Under the pieces are notes generated by a model, which saw only the letters and a program-made list of their open reading frames with translations, was not told where the DNA came from and ran no database searches. Source: Paenibacillus oryzisoli (GTDB lineage Bacteria; Bacillota; Bacilli; Paenibacillales; NBRC-103111). Taken from it: DNA of 64,000 bases. The DNA lies in contig NZ_LYPB01000044.1 in the NCBI RefSeq assembly GCF_001653565.1, positions 41,034 to 105,033 of the forward strand, read 5' to 3'. This document shows positions 1-9,350 of the stretch, one piece after another. A program made the position numbers and the translations under genes. Numbering within the stretch: position 1 is the first letter of the stretch; each line of letters begins with the position of its first letter.

Positions 1-1537
1 CGCCAGTCGGAGCACTCGGTGCTGTCGGTGTTGATGTTGATCCACTTGCAGCTGTTGCCGTTATATCGTCAAAAGCTGTCGTACCCGCATAACTGTAGAG
101 ACCAACTTGACCTGATGTATAAGGCGATGTATCTGTTCCTGAAAGGACAAGCGTGCTGCCGTAATAGCCTTGGAGGGTCAGGCTGCCATCCGTGTTCAAG
201 GTTGATTGGAGCTTCATCGGCAAGTAGCCAAGACTGTCGAAGGAAGTACTCAGCGTTGCATTGGCGACGGAGACACCGCTTGCGTTTGGCGTTCCTGCCG
301 TTTGCGGCACACTGATCTTCGTGTTGCCGGTTACTTTTTCGAGATAAAATTGATAACTAGACGAGTTTTTCTTCATTGTAAAACGGTAATACGTAGCTGT
401 TGATCCGCTGCCTGAGTATCTGGCGACAAGACCAGCATAGGTGCTGTTCGCACCCGTTATTTTCAGCTTACCCGTTAATGTGAGATCACCTGTCTGGATG
501 GATGGCGTCACTGCTCCCCACTGGTCGTTCGTTAGGACATACGTGACACCTGTTGTGGTGTCTGTTTGTTTGAGGAAGTGATTGAGTCCGACTGCGACGG
601 TCTCTTCTCCCATCTGCCAGCTTGTGCTTCCGCCGACGGCAGTTTTCCAAGGCTGCGCGCTCGTGGAAGCGCTACCAACTGGAGATGTGTAGCCGCTTGC
701 CGCATTGCCATAGCTCTCGAATTCTTCATTGACTGTTTTGAGATCCACTCGGATATCGTCAAAAGCTGTCGCCCCCGCATAACTATACACGCCGACTTGA
801 CCGGATGTGTATGGGGTCGTATCCGTGCCTGAGAGGATAAGCGTGCTGCCGTAGTAAGCTTGGAGGGTTAGGCTGCCATCCGCGTTTTGGTTGATTTGCA
901 GCTTAACAGGCAAGTAACCAAGACTATCAAATGACGTGCTAAGCGTCGTGTTCGCAACAGATACACCGCTTGCGTTTGGCGTTCCTGCCGTTTGGGGCAC
1001 ACTGATCTTCGTGTTGCCAGTTACTTTTTCGAGATAAAACTGATAGCTTGATGAGTTCTTCTTCATCGTAAAACGGTAATACGTAGCGGTCGTTCCGCTA
1101 CCTGAGTATCGGGCGACTAGGCCCGCATAGGTGCTGTTCGCCCCAGTCACCTTGAGTTTGCCGGATAATGTAAGGTCGTTTGTCTGAATGGCTGGTGTCG
1201 CTGCGCCCCACTGATCATTCGTTACTACATACGTCACGCCTGTAGTCGCATCCGTCTGTCTTAGATAGTGATTTTGGGTCGCTCCTTCCTCGTCCATGGA
1301 CCAACTCGTGCCTCCGCCGACGACTGATTTCCATGGCTGAGTGCTGGTCGAAGTGCTGCCCACTGGTGAGGTATAACCGGTTGTTGCGTTGCCGTAACTT
1401 TCGAAATCCTCCGTTAACTGGAGGCCTGCTGCTTGAGCTGCAGGTGTAGGCATGATGGAAAGACTCAGGGATAACAGCAATAATACGGATAACAGGCCAC
1501 TCCATAACTTCCTTTTCCTAACCATCATTAAGCTCAT
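1..1537 (-). CDS. Secreted protein with two tandem lectin/laminarinase-like modules, 3' end outside window
   Basis: The frame is open on the minus strand from an ATG at 1537 to the left edge, about 512 codons, with no stop inside the window, so the C-terminus is missing. The N-terminus is basic, then has a Leu/Ser-rich hydrophobic stretch and an AQA-A type cleavage site, a typical signal peptide. Two modules of about 225 residues follow and are nearly identical; each starts with FESYGNA and contains ARYSGSG, YYRFTMKKNSSSYQFYLEK and a closing AFDDI. The fold looks like a concanavalin-A-like jelly roll as found at the N-terminus of secreted polysaccharide lyases and hydrolases (inference from pattern). 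A Pro/Thr/Ser linker begins at the window edge, suggesting a catalytic domain beyond it. An AAGGATGGTG ribosome site lies upstream; a second in-frame ATG at 1528 is possible. The substrate is unknown. Confidence 0.75.
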   Translation of the reverse strand, partial: MSLMMVRKRKLWSGLLSVLLLLSLSLSIMPTPAAQAAGLQLTEDFESYGNATTGYTSPVGSTSTSTQPWKSVVGGGTSWSMDEEGATQNHYLRQTDATTGVTYVVTNDQWGAATPAIQTNDLTLSGKLKVTGANSTYAGLVARYSGSGTTATYYRFTMKKNSSSYQFYLEKVTGNTKISVPQTAGTPNASGVSVANTTLSTSFDSLGYLPVKLQINQNADGSLTLQAYYGSTLILSGTDTTPYTSGQVGVYSYAGATAFDDIRVDLKTVNEEFESYGNAASGYTSPVGSASTSAQPWKTAVGGSTSWQMGEETVAVGLNHFLKQTDTTTGVTYVLTNDQWGAVTPSIQTGDLTLTGKLKITGANSTYAGLVARYSGSGSTATYYRFTMKKNSSSYQFYLEKVTGNTKISVPQTAGTPNASGVSVANATLSTSFDSLGYLPMKLQSTLNTDGSLTLQGYYGSTLVLSGTDTSPYTSGQVGLYSYAGTTAFDDITATAASGSTSTPTAPSAPTG

Positions 1538-1662
1538 AAATATAAATTCACCATCCTTTTCGTTGAACTAAGACTCATTATAGTGAGGTGTGGCGCTGAA
1601 ACATATGATCGAATTTAAGCAGTATTGTGCTTTTTTAAACAGAGGGGGGTTACGTACGGAAG

Positions 1663-1845
1663 TTGCGGAACGTGTTTCTGCTATCTTCGCTCAATGGGTT
1701 GTTTTGGGAGAGAAACGGAACGTGGTTCCTCTATCTCTCCGTTTGAGCCCGTTTACCGTCGGATTTCACGGCATTAGCGGAACCACGTTCCGTAATTCTG
1801 TGAAATCCCAGGAATTCGGCCAAATAACGGAACGTGGTTCCGTTA
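1663..1845. repeat. Palindrome-rich intergenic repeat, copy 1 of 2
   Basis: About 183 bp, repeated at 1988-2170. Four 13-bp elements of the form GGAAC-N3-GTTCC sit at 1667-1679, 1717-1729, 1779-1791 and 1829-1841. The second (GGAACGTGGTTCC) and third (GGAACCACGTTCC) are exact reverse complements separated by 49 bp. An open frame runs through it, but both copies lack a plausible protein signature, so it is called non-coding. Confidence 0.75.
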
Positions 1846-1987
1846 CAGTTTGGTCGCCGTACATTTAGCTACTGGTGCATTCGTGGATGGTGTTCATGTC
1901 GTTCATTGCTGCAAGGTTTGTGTGAATAATCTACTTAGGATGGGATTGTGTCTTGGAGTAACCCATGGTTGCAGTCTTTGAGCTTAG

Positions 1988-2170
1988 TTGCGGAACGTGG
2001 TTCCGCTATCTTCGCTCAATGGGCGGTTTCGGGAGAGAAACGGAACGTCGTTCCTCTATCTCTCCGTTTGAGCCCGTTTACCGTCGGATTTCACGGCATT
2101 AGCGGAACGACGTTCCGTAAGTCTGTGAAATCCCGGGAATTTGATCAAATAGCGGAATCACGTTCCGTTA
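1988..2170. repeat. Palindrome-rich intergenic repeat, copy 2 of 2
   Basis: Second copy of the 1663-1845 repeat. The 13-bp elements are at 1992-2004, 2042-2054, 2104-2116 and 2154-2166. The 49 bp between the two inner elements is identical to copy 1, while the inner elements changed to GGAACGTCGTTCC and GGAACGACGTTCC, which are still exact reverse complements. The outer pair can also pair, with one G-U type position. Confidence 0.75.
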
Positions 2171-2183
2171 CGATTTGGTCGCA

Positions 2184-2217
2184 CCAAAAAGCCCCGCCCC
2201 AGAGTGGGGTGGAGCTT
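2184..2217 (-). terminator. Intrinsic terminator after the locus A kinase gene
   Basis: Read on the minus strand, a GC-rich stem (GCTCCACCCCA paired with TGGGGCGGGGC, short loop) is followed by TTTTT. It lies about 110 bp past the stop of the kinase gene and would end the locus A transcript. Confidence 0.7.
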
Positions 2218-2329
2218 TGGGTGTGCTATCGATTTGGCAGGCCTCAGTTGGGCTTCATGTGGGGGCCTTCATTGAGGTTTCAGCATGGGTTTTTCATAGA
2301 AGGGCTACGGCTCACCCTCCCGCACCCCC

Positions 2330-4138
2330 TCACGTCCCTATATTCGGAAACCGAATATAGATCCGTGTACCGACGCCGAGCTCGCTTGCTATGCTCAGTC
2401 CGTACTGCTCGCCGAATACTAGCTGGATGCGGCGGTGCACGTTCATCATGCCGATGCCGCCACTGTTGCCGGCGCCCTTATGCAGCTTCGCCTCCGCCAA
2501 TTGATTGGCGCTCAGCTGCTTGTTCAGCGAAGCAAGATGCTCCGGCGTCATCCCGACACCGTTGTCCTCAAGGACGATGATCAGATCATCGTCCTGCGCC
2601 CAAGCATCCAGCCGAATGTAGTGATGCTCCTCGATCCCATCGGCGAAGCCGTGCTGGAAAATATTCTCGATCAACGGCTGCAAGGTTAAACGAGCCGTCT
2701 TCTTTAAGAAGAATTCCGGTGGAATTCTGACATCCAGCTCGAATTCCCGCCCCACCCTGTGCTTCATGATTGTCATGTAGTTCAGCACATGCTTGAGCTC
2801 GTTGACGATTGCCGTCTCTTCGATATGTGTCTGTACCGAGTAACGGAACATCGTCGCAATCGCATCCACAATTTCCGTAATTTCAGTAGATTGTTGAATA
2901 ACGGCGTAGACGATAATATTTTCCAGCGTATTATATAGAAAATGCGGATTGATTTGCAGCTGCAGCGATTGCAGCTCCGCCTTCTGTCGCTCCAATTCAG
3001 CGTCTTTCTTGCTGAGCTCCGTTCGGTACAAGGTATCCATTAATTCTGACAGGGAGACGACCATCAAATTATAGCGCTGAATCAACTCATCCAGCTCATT
3101 GTTCGTTTGGAGCTGGGGGATTTTCACCCAGTTTCCCTTTTCGGTTTGGCGCATGCCATTTTTCAAAATTTGAATCGGCTTCGTAATATTTCGTCCAAAT
3201 CGGTAGGATAGAAACAAGGCCAGCAGCAAGGTAATGCCCCCTACCCAGAAGGCGGAGTAACGAATGCTCGATAGTGGGCGATTAATGTCAGCTGTCGGAA
3301 TTGACACCATAAGGTTCCAACCGGTATACCCCGACTTAGAGCTTACGACCATTCGTTCTTCCCCAAACGAGGAATCCTTGAAAGATTTCAAGTCATTCCC
3401 TTCTATTTTGGCCATCAGCGCCTGGTTCACGGTCGTACCAATTCGCTGCTTGTCCGGATGATACACGATGCGCCCTTCATTATCGACAATGGCAAAAAAT
3501 CCACTTGGACCCAAATTGATCCCCTTCCACAGGGTCGCAAATTCGTCCGCTTTAATCTCAATCGCCAGAATACCCTTGAACTCATTGAACACTTCGCCAT
3601 GAATTTTGCGCGCCAAGGTAATGAATTGATTGTTGCTCTCCGAGAACACACTATTGCTAATAATGGTCATGTTGCCTTGCGGATCCGTCTCTTTGTCCAG
3701 CTCTTTCATCGTAAAAGCAGGTACGGGATCTACAATCGGCTTCAACGCCGGATTCTCGTAGTACACCAAGTGATCGAAATAATCAGCCAAATAGACCGTC
3801 ATAATCTCCGGCGACTTAATAAAAAGCGGATTAATGACGTTATCAATCAAACTATCCGTGAACTGATAATACTCGTAATCGCCCGTTGGCGGGTCGTCGA
3901 CGAACTTTTTGACAGAACTATTGGTAAAAAGAGAGAGATGCGCGCGCTCATAATTTTTCAAATATAAGTCCGTATGATTGACCGCGTTCGATACAATTTC
4001 CGTCAAATGCTGCTCCGTCTGCTCCTTCAGCTTGTTCGAGGAAATATAGTAGGAAGAGAAGCCGATGGACATGACGGTAATCAGGACAATGGCGGCCACA
4101 TACGCGAAAATACTGCGAGCTAACGAAGGCTTCATCAT
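2330..4138 (-). CDS. Sensor histidine kinase, YesM type (locus A)
   Basis: 602 residues. One membrane helix near residues 10-30, a large extracytoplasmic sensor (double-Cache-like) to about 295, a second helix at about 295-315, then a HAMP region containing RFGRNITKPIQ. The His-kinase domain has the family motif QINPHFLYNTLENI with the phospho-accepting His. The ATPase domain shows LQPLIENIFQHGF (N box), EDNGVGM and GIGMMNVHRRI. This is the His_kinase/HATPase_c layout of YesM kinases, which sense oligosaccharides or binding-protein state and phosphorylate a YesN-type partner. The start overlaps the stop of the regulator gene by four bases (ATGA), so the two are translationally coupled. The ligand cannot be read from the sequence. 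Confidence 0.92.
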   Translation of the reverse strand: MMKPSLARSIFAYVAAIVLITVMSIGFSSYYISSNKLKEQTEQHLTEIVSNAVNHTDLYLKNYERAHLSLFTNSSVKKFVDDPPTGDYEYYQFTDSLIDNVINPLFIKSPEIMTVYLADYFDHLVYYENPALKPIVDPVPAFTMKELDKETDPQGNMTIISNSVFSESNNQFITLARKIHGEVFNEFKGILAIEIKADEFATLWKGINLGPSGFFAIVDNEGRIVYHPDKQRIGTTVNQALMAKIEGNDLKSFKDSSFGEERMVVSSKSGYTGWNLMVSIPTADINRPLSSIRYSAFWVGGITLLLALFLSYRFGRNITKPIQILKNGMRQTEKGNWVKIPQLQTNNELDELIQRYNLMVVSLSELMDTLYRTELSKKDAELERQKAELQSLQLQINPHFLYNTLENIIVYAVIQQSTEITEIVDAIATMFRYSVQTHIEETAIVNELKHVLNYMTIMKHRVGREFELDVRIPPEFFLKKTARLTLQPLIENIFQHGFADGIEEHHYIRLDAWAQDDDLIIVLEDNGVGMTPEHLASLNKQLSANQLAEAKLHKGAGNSGGIGMMNVHRRIQLVFGEQYGLSIASELGVGTRIYIRFPNIGT

Positions 4139-5148
4139 TTGATCCCCATCATATGCCGGTATTCAAGCGGTGAGAGGCCTGTGACTTTTTTGAACATTCG
4201 GGAAAAATGCGGGTAGTTCTCATAACCGATCTCATACGCGATATCGTTCGTCTTATAATGCGGCATTTCGAGCATCCGCTTGGCCAGCTCAATTCTTTTG
4301 GTAATGCGATATTGTACAAAAGTTTCCTTGAACACTTTCTTGAATAGCAAACTCAAGTATGGCGGCGTAATGCCGAGATATTCGGCAACGTCCTCTAGGG
4401 AGAGACTGTTCGTGATATTGGCATCCATGTAAATCTTCGCCTTCTGCATAAGATCCTGACCCCCCCGCTGCAGCGCCAGCTCATCAATGACCTTCATGAT
4501 TTGTTCCTGAAGCTGCAAGAAGTAAGCCATCATATCTGTTGTATCTGTCACTTCTTCCATTCTCGGTTGAAAGCTGCGAAGGGATAATCGCTTTTTGATC
4601 ATAGGCAAGCAATCCTGCAGAAGCTGGATGAACTCGGAATCCGAGGTAGACGCCGACATGCAATATAACCGCAATTCCTCCAAATGCGCTTCTACCTCAT
4701 CAATTCGCAGTGTCCAGATGGCTTCTACAATTTTCTCAATCCAATCCTCATACTTGGAAATGGACAAAATTGCATGACCACTCTGTGAAATAAGTTTCGT
4801 CAGCAGATCATGAATTTTGACCGGCGTAAACGGTTTCAATAAATATTCTTTCACCCCGTAAGACATCCCGGCCTGGGCATATTCGAAGTCACCATAGCCC
4901 GAAATAATCACCTTTTGAATCAACGGATACTTCTCATTCACCTGTTTGCACAACTCTAACCCATCCATCTTCGGCATTCGAATATCGGTAAATAGCAGCT
5001 GCGGCATCGATTCCTCGATCATTTGCAGCGCCTTCACACCATTGCTAGCCGTGCGTATCGAATCAAATGTATGCGAATGCTGTTTCAGCATGATAACCAT
5101 ACCTTTTAGAATAAGCGGTTCGTCGTCGACAATCAGAATTTGCTTCAT
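4135..5148 (-). CDS. Response regulator, YesN type with AraC DNA-binding domain (locus A)
   Basis: 337 residues. The receiver domain (1-120) has the acidic pair D8-D9, phospho-acceptor D55 in FTDIRMPKMDG, and K105 in YLLKPF. The C-terminal ~100 residues form two helix-turn-helix motifs of the AraC family (LEDVAEYLGITPPYLSLLFKK and IAYEIGYENYPHFSRMFKK regions) ending in the usual GLSPLEYR. The start is fixed by AAAAGGAGGG upstream. It lies between the lipoprotein gene, separated by an intrinsic-terminator-like hairpin, and its cognate kinase. It most likely activates the neighbouring importer genes when phosphorylated. Confidence 0.93.
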   Translation of the reverse strand: MKQILIVDDEPLILKGMVIMLKQHSHTFDSIRTASNGVKALQMIEESMPQLLFTDIRMPKMDGLELCKQVNEKYPLIQKVIISGYGDFEYAQAGMSYGVKEYLLKPFTPVKIHDLLTKLISQSGHAILSISKYEDWIEKIVEAIWTLRIDEVEAHLEELRLYCMSASTSDSEFIQLLQDCLPMIKKRLSLRSFQPRMEEVTDTTDMMAYFLQLQEQIMKVIDELALQRGGQDLMQKAKIYMDANITNSLSLEDVAEYLGITPPYLSLLFKKVFKETFVQYRITKRIELAKRMLEMPHYKTNDIAYEIGYENYPHFSRMFKKVTGLSPLEYRHMMGIK

Positions 5149-5170
5149 CCAGCCGCCCTCCTTTTATGGC

Positions 5171-5205
5171 AAAAAACATTTATCCTCAACCCGAGAATAA
5201 ATGCT
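5171..5205 (-). terminator. Intergenic hairpin with T-run between lipoprotein and regulator genes
   Basis: On the minus strand CATTTATTCTC pairs with GAGGATAAATG (one G-T pair) and is followed by TTTTTT. It sits in the 82-bp gap between the binding-protein stop and the regulator start, so it likely lets only part of the importer transcript read through into the two-component genes. Confidence 0.65.
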
Positions 5206-5230
5206 TTCCACCTAATGCACAAGCTATTTT

Positions 5231-6829
5231 TTAGTCACCCATCACGATGCCTTCTTTTTTGTTGTAACGCTCAGTAGCTTCCTTGATGATTTCATTACCG
5301 CCCTTGGCTTTCCAATCTTCCAGCGCTTTCGGCCAATCGGAGATCGGCTCCTTGCCGTACACCATTTTCAGCATATGATCTAGAATAACTGGCGGCATAT
5401 CAGAGAATTTCAGACCTGCATCTGTAAATTTCGCCGTGGTTGTAAGCTCCGGTGCGAAGGAGATCCCGTTTCTACCTTCTTTGGTCACGATCGTATCAAA
5501 TTGTGTAATTAGCTTTTTACCATCTTCGGTGGTGTTCAAAAGTGTTCTGTTCAGTGCCGTATCTTCTACAAGTCGCAGCATGACGGAACGGAACTGCTCT
5601 TCCAGAGAGCCTTCTGGCGTTGTCGGTTGTTTGTAAACGACTTTGTTATCCTGCATCGTGTACGTATCGCCTTCAATCCCGAAGTTAAAGAATCGATCGC
5701 CCGCTTCGGTCACCATATAGTTCATCATTTTCACAATGGCGATGGCTTTCTCCTTGCTGACCTTGCTATTGATGTAGGATAATCCGCCTGTGTAGCTGTA
5801 TTTCATCATGCCGCCCTTACCATCGTCGCCGACTGGGGACGGAATAATGACAACTTCGGATTTGGCATTGGCAGGCTTCGTTGTACTAATCCAGTTCATC
5901 AACAGGTTCGCATTGTGATTCCATACCCCGGATTTGCCTGCGTTAATATTGTTCGTCCATTTGTTACCGTCAAGACTTGCGAAATCTTTCGCCATCAAGC
6001 CTTCATCGTACATCGTTTTGTAGACGGTTAGTGCTTTCTGCATGGCTTCCACTTTGAAAAACTTCGGAACAACTTGATCGCCAATTTTCTCGAACATCGT
6101 GCTATACGGCATAACGTCATACGCTCCAAAAATCACGTCGGAATAGACAAAATCTTTACGGAACGCGTATGGTTCAGCTACACCATTCTTCTTCATGGCC
6201 CGCAGTACGTTGAGGAAATCGTCCACGGTCTTCGGTGCTGGCAGTCCTGTTTGATCTAGCAGATCTTTACGGATAAACGTGGCACGACGGCTTGCATTGG
6301 ATAAATATTCAGGAATCGCATAGATCTTACCGTTATATTTCACTTCGTTCCAAGCTTGCTCAGGAATCGCTTTCAATAAATCTTGACCATATTCTTTGAG
6401 GAGATCATCTAGCGGCATAAACAATCCCCCCTTGATCGCTCCGCTCATATCTGGACCCGTGGGGAACATCCCTTGAATCGTATTCATGACATCCGGTAGA
6501 TCCGTACTAGCGAACATCAAAGCTGTTTTCGGTTTGAACTCCGCATGGGGTACAAGGCGAAGATCGAGCTGTGTATTCGTTAATTCCCCTAGCTTTTTTA
6601 CCCATTTATCATTGTTGATGTCGGTGCTGCCGAGCGCGTATTTATTTAAGGAGTCGCTTAAGGAAATCGAGATTTTCACTGGTGCTTGCGATTTAGCTGA
6701 ACTTGCAGGGCTTGCTGGATTTGCTGGGCTTGCACTTGTGCCAGTCGTACTCGTTGAGGAATTAGAGCAACCCGCGATGACCGCCACCATTAACGTTGAG
6801 ACGAGACCCGTTTTCAACCAAGCTTTCAT
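5231..6829 (-). CDS. Extracellular solute-binding lipoprotein, LplA type (locus A)
   Basis: 532 residues. The N-terminus has a basic start, a hydrophobic core and the lipobox VIAGC, then a Ser/Pro/Ala-rich tether (about 22-50), typical of Gram-positive binding lipoproteins. The body carries family 1 binding-protein features: FASTDLPDV, a KIYAIPEY segment, RATFIRKDLLDQTGLPAPKT and FNFGIEGDTYTM near the C-terminus. It lacks the DPNGNGKKDEIP calcium-loop-like motif found in the locus B and C lipoproteins, so it is a more distant paralog. AGGGGGAAA precedes the ATG. It captures a sugar or oligosaccharide for the two permeases encoded just upstream. No ATPase gene is present; such importers commonly share an ATPase encoded elsewhere (family knowledge). 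Confidence 0.92.
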   Translation of the reverse strand: MKAWLKTGLVSTLMVAVIAGCSNSSTSTTGTSASPANPASPASSAKSQAPVKISISLSDSLNKYALGSTDINNDKWVKKLGELTNTQLDLRLVPHAEFKPKTALMFASTDLPDVMNTIQGMFPTGPDMSGAIKGGLFMPLDDLLKEYGQDLLKAIPEQAWNEVKYNGKIYAIPEYLSNASRRATFIRKDLLDQTGLPAPKTVDDFLNVLRAMKKNGVAEPYAFRKDFVYSDVIFGAYDVMPYSTMFEKIGDQVVPKFFKVEAMQKALTVYKTMYDEGLMAKDFASLDGNKWTNNINAGKSGVWNHNANLLMNWISTTKPANAKSEVVIIPSPVGDDGKGGMMKYSYTGGLSYINSKVSKEKAIAIVKMMNYMVTEAGDRFFNFGIEGDTYTMQDNKVVYKQPTTPEGSLEEQFRSVMLRLVEDTALNRTLLNTTEDGKKLITQFDTIVTKEGRNGISFAPELTTTAKFTDAGLKFSDMPPVILDHMLKMVYGKEPISDWPKALEDWKAKGGNEIIKEATERYNKKEGIVMGD

Positions 6830-6937
6830 TGTATTTCCCCCTAGTCGATATGTTGTTGATTCGTGATCATCTTATCGTGAAAGAAACCCTTGGAACATTG
6901 TGTTTTTTAAGCTCAGTTGATCTTTATTATACAGATT

Positions 6938-7816
6938 TTACGATTTTATCGAACCGATTAACATCCCTTTGATGAAATGCTTTTGCAGGAATGGGTACAC
7001 CAGCATGATCGGAATCGTTGCAATAACGATAACGGCCATCTTCAATCCTTCAGGCGATAAATTGGCGATATCCCCAGCCGTATTGGCTAAATCCGAGGAG
7101 TCCGTTACGACAAACTCACGTAATTTCACTTGCAGGGGGAACAGCGCACGATTGTTGATGTAATAAAGCGCATTCGAATAGTTGTTCCACAACGCCACCG
7201 AATAAATGATACTCATGGTCGCCATCGCCGGCTTCGACAGCGGCAAAATAATGCTCCAAATCGTACGAACCTCACCAGCTCCATCTATACGTGCAGACTC
7301 GATCAGTTCATTGGGAATGGATAGAAAGAAAGAGCGCATCACGAACAAGTTGAAAGCACTGATCGCACCAGGCAGCATTAATGCCCACAAGCTATCGAGC
7401 AGACCAAGATTACGAACAAGCAAGTAATTCGGAATTAGCGGAGCATGAAAAATCATCGTAATGAGGACGAGCAGCAACACATATTTGCGTTCACGATATT
7501 CATTTCTCGAGAGTGGATACGCTAAGCTAGCCGTCATAATTAGAGCGATTAGCGTTCCACAAACAGTAATCATGACGCTTATGCTAAAAGCCCGCCATAT
7601 CGCAATCTGTTTCAGAACCGTGATGTAGTTATCCACCGTAAATTGAACAGGCCATAGGACGACCTTCCCTGCACTGAGTGCAACAGGTCCACTGAAGGAT
7701 TGGGCAATAATATTTAATATCGGCAGCACCATGATTAAGCTGATCACAATAAGTCCGATCGGATTCAACATGGAGATAGGACTTGGTTTATTCAGAGCTG
7801 ACTTGTTGTTAGACAT
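6938..7816 (-). CDS. Carbohydrate ABC transporter permease, YtcP type (locus A)
   Basis: 292 residues with six predicted membrane segments. The EAA loop region reads ELIESARIDGAGEVRTIWSI with a following LPLSKPAMA, the contact site for the ATPase. The C-terminus ends FIKGMLIGSIKS, the hallmark of YtcP permeases (FVKG-MIGSIKG in paralogs). AAAGGAGATG lies 7 bp before the ATG. It is the second gene of locus A, 28 bp after the LplB-type permease, and forms the heterodimeric membrane channel with it. Confidence 0.93.
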   Translation of the reverse strand: MSNNKSALNKPSPISMLNPIGLIVISLIMVLPILNIIAQSFSGPVALSAGKVVLWPVQFTVDNYITVLKQIAIWRAFSISVMITVCGTLIALIMTASLAYPLSRNEYRERKYVLLLVLITMIFHAPLIPNYLLVRNLGLLDSLWALMLPGAISAFNLFVMRSFFLSIPNELIESARIDGAGEVRTIWSIILPLSKPAMATMSIIYSVALWNNYSNALYYINNRALFPLQVKLREFVVTDSSDLANTAGDIANLSPEGLKMAVIVIATIPIMLVYPFLQKHFIKGMLIGSIKS

Positions 7817-7844
7817 ACGTAGGCATCTCCTTTCTTCGGGTAGG

Positions 7845-8807
7845 TTAGTATAAACCCTCTCCGGTTGCTTTTTTGCTGAACATGTTAGCAGTTACGATAA
7901 GAACGAACCCGATGACCGACTTAAATAGGCCAATAGCTGTGGTGTAACTGTATTCACGCTGAATCAGCCCCACACGATAAATATACGTATCCAGGATATC
8001 CCCCTGCGCATTATTCAAAGGATTCAAGAACACGAACACACGTTCAAACCCTAAATCCAAGAAATTACCTATTTGCAAAAGAAAGAGGATCGTAATCGTC
8101 GTTAAAATACTAGGAATCGTAATAGCCCATGTCTGTTTCCACCGTGTTGCCCCATCCATTTGTGCTGCTTCATACAGGTCTGGATTAATTCCGCTCATCG
8201 CCGCCAAATAAATAATGGTACTCCATCCGGCATCGCGCCAAACGCTTGAACTGACAATAATGGTCCGGATGAAAGAATCTTCACCCATGAAATAAATCGG
8301 CTCATGTCCGAACAGCGTCACGATATAGTTAACAACGCCGCTTGTCGGATTCAAGATTTCGATCACAATGCCTCCAACCACCACCCAGGACAGAAAGTGA
8401 GGCAGGTACACCGCCGTCTGGACGAAACGTTTGAAAATCTGATTGCGCAGCTCGTTCATCATAAGCGCCAATAGGATCGGGATCGGGAAGGCGAAGAACA
8501 AGGTGTAGAAGCCGATGGCCATTGTATTCTTTAAAATGCGCCAGAAATCCGCGTACTCGAACATGCGCCGGAAATTGTCCAAGCCCACCCAATCGCTTTT
8601 CCATATCCCGGTGAAAATACTGTAGTCCTGAAAGGCCATCACCGACCCCGTCAGCGGGATATATTTGAAGATTAAAAAGTAAATAATACCCGGAATCGAC
8701 AGCAGGTATAGCACCTTGTAGCGATTGTAATAGGTTAATATCCCTGCTTTCTTGGCCATTTGCCCTTGAGTCTTGCTCACCGTCTGCTTGACCTCTGAAT
8801 AGCTCAT
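7845..8807 (-). CDS. Carbohydrate ABC transporter permease, LplB type (locus A)
   Basis: About 320 residues from the chosen start. Six membrane segments; the EAA region reads LYEAAQMDGATRWKQTWAITIP, typical of MalF/LplB-type permeases. The N-terminal FKYIPLTGSVMAFQDYSIFTGI and C-terminal ATGEGLY are LplB-family signatures. The frame extends upstream to a TTG at 8858, but AGGGTGATGGAG just before the ATG at 8807 supports the shorter start; an ATG at 8816 is also possible. First gene of locus A and of the probable operon importer-lipoprotein-regulator-kinase. Confidence 0.92.
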   Translation of the reverse strand: MSYSEVKQTVSKTQGQMAKKAGILTYYNRYKVLYLLSIPGIIYFLIFKYIPLTGSVMAFQDYSIFTGIWKSDWVGLDNFRRMFEYADFWRILKNTMAIGFYTLFFAFPIPILLALMMNELRNQIFKRFVQTAVYLPHFLSWVVVGGIVIEILNPTSGVVNYIVTLFGHEPIYFMGEDSFIRTIIVSSSVWRDAGWSTIIYLAAMSGINPDLYEAAQMDGATRWKQTWAITIPSILTTITILFLLQIGNFLDLGFERVFVFLNPLNNAQGDILDTYIYRVGLIQREYSYTTAIGLFKSVIGFVLIVTANMFSKKATGEGLY

Positions 8808-9006
8808 ATTCTCCATCACCCTATCGTCGTTGTTATGTATGAAGTGTACCGTAGGCAAGCCGAAAGAGGGATACCGTGAATTAAGGGCACTTATCTTTTT
8901 TTAATATGTCAGATAACCCATCTGCATACCTATTGCTCGACCGAGCCTGCCGCCCTCGTCCTCGTCCCCATTGCCAAACCACCCCACCACCGCCCCTATT
9001 CGCAAA

Positions 9007-9195
9007 TAACTGGATTTTCTCCAGTTAAATTCGCTCATCTCGCCGTGTAATGGGGATTAACTGTACAAAGTAAATCTAAATTCGGCCAAATGCGGGATTT
9101 CGAGCATAGTGAGGCGAATTAGCTGCATGTTTTACATCTAATTGGTAAGATGGGCGATTTCTGACAAGATTAGCTGGAGCTTTTCCAGTTATTTG
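9007..9195. repeat. Dispersed hairpin element, copy 1 of 4 (TAACTGGA/TCCAGTTA family)
   Basis: The gap upstream of locus A holds an element bounded by two hairpins: 9007-9027 (TAACTGGA, 5-nt loop, TCCAGTTA, perfect) and 9171-9191 (TAGCTGGA with TTCCAGTTA). The interior has related AGCTG/ACATCTAATT words. Similar elements are at 27779-27966, 33424-33613 and 63746-63882; three of the four end in CCAGTTATTTG. Confidence 0.6.
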
Positions 9196-9350
9196 ATAAT
9201 GGAGGGGGGGCGTAGCTGGGGAGTGTTACTGGGGAGTACCACCCAATACTTAACTCCACGTAACTAAGTGAACTAATAGTGCCTTCTTGTCGGCCAACCT
9301 TGCCTCCCTTATACTTACAACACACGGTAAATGAGAGGATGATTGTAGTC

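Noticed and set aside
1590..2580. Two related plus-strand open frames of 92 and 210 codons
   Set aside because: Their similarity follows from the underlying repeat; the second runs into the antisense strand of the kinase gene, and neither has a ribosome site or recognisable domain.
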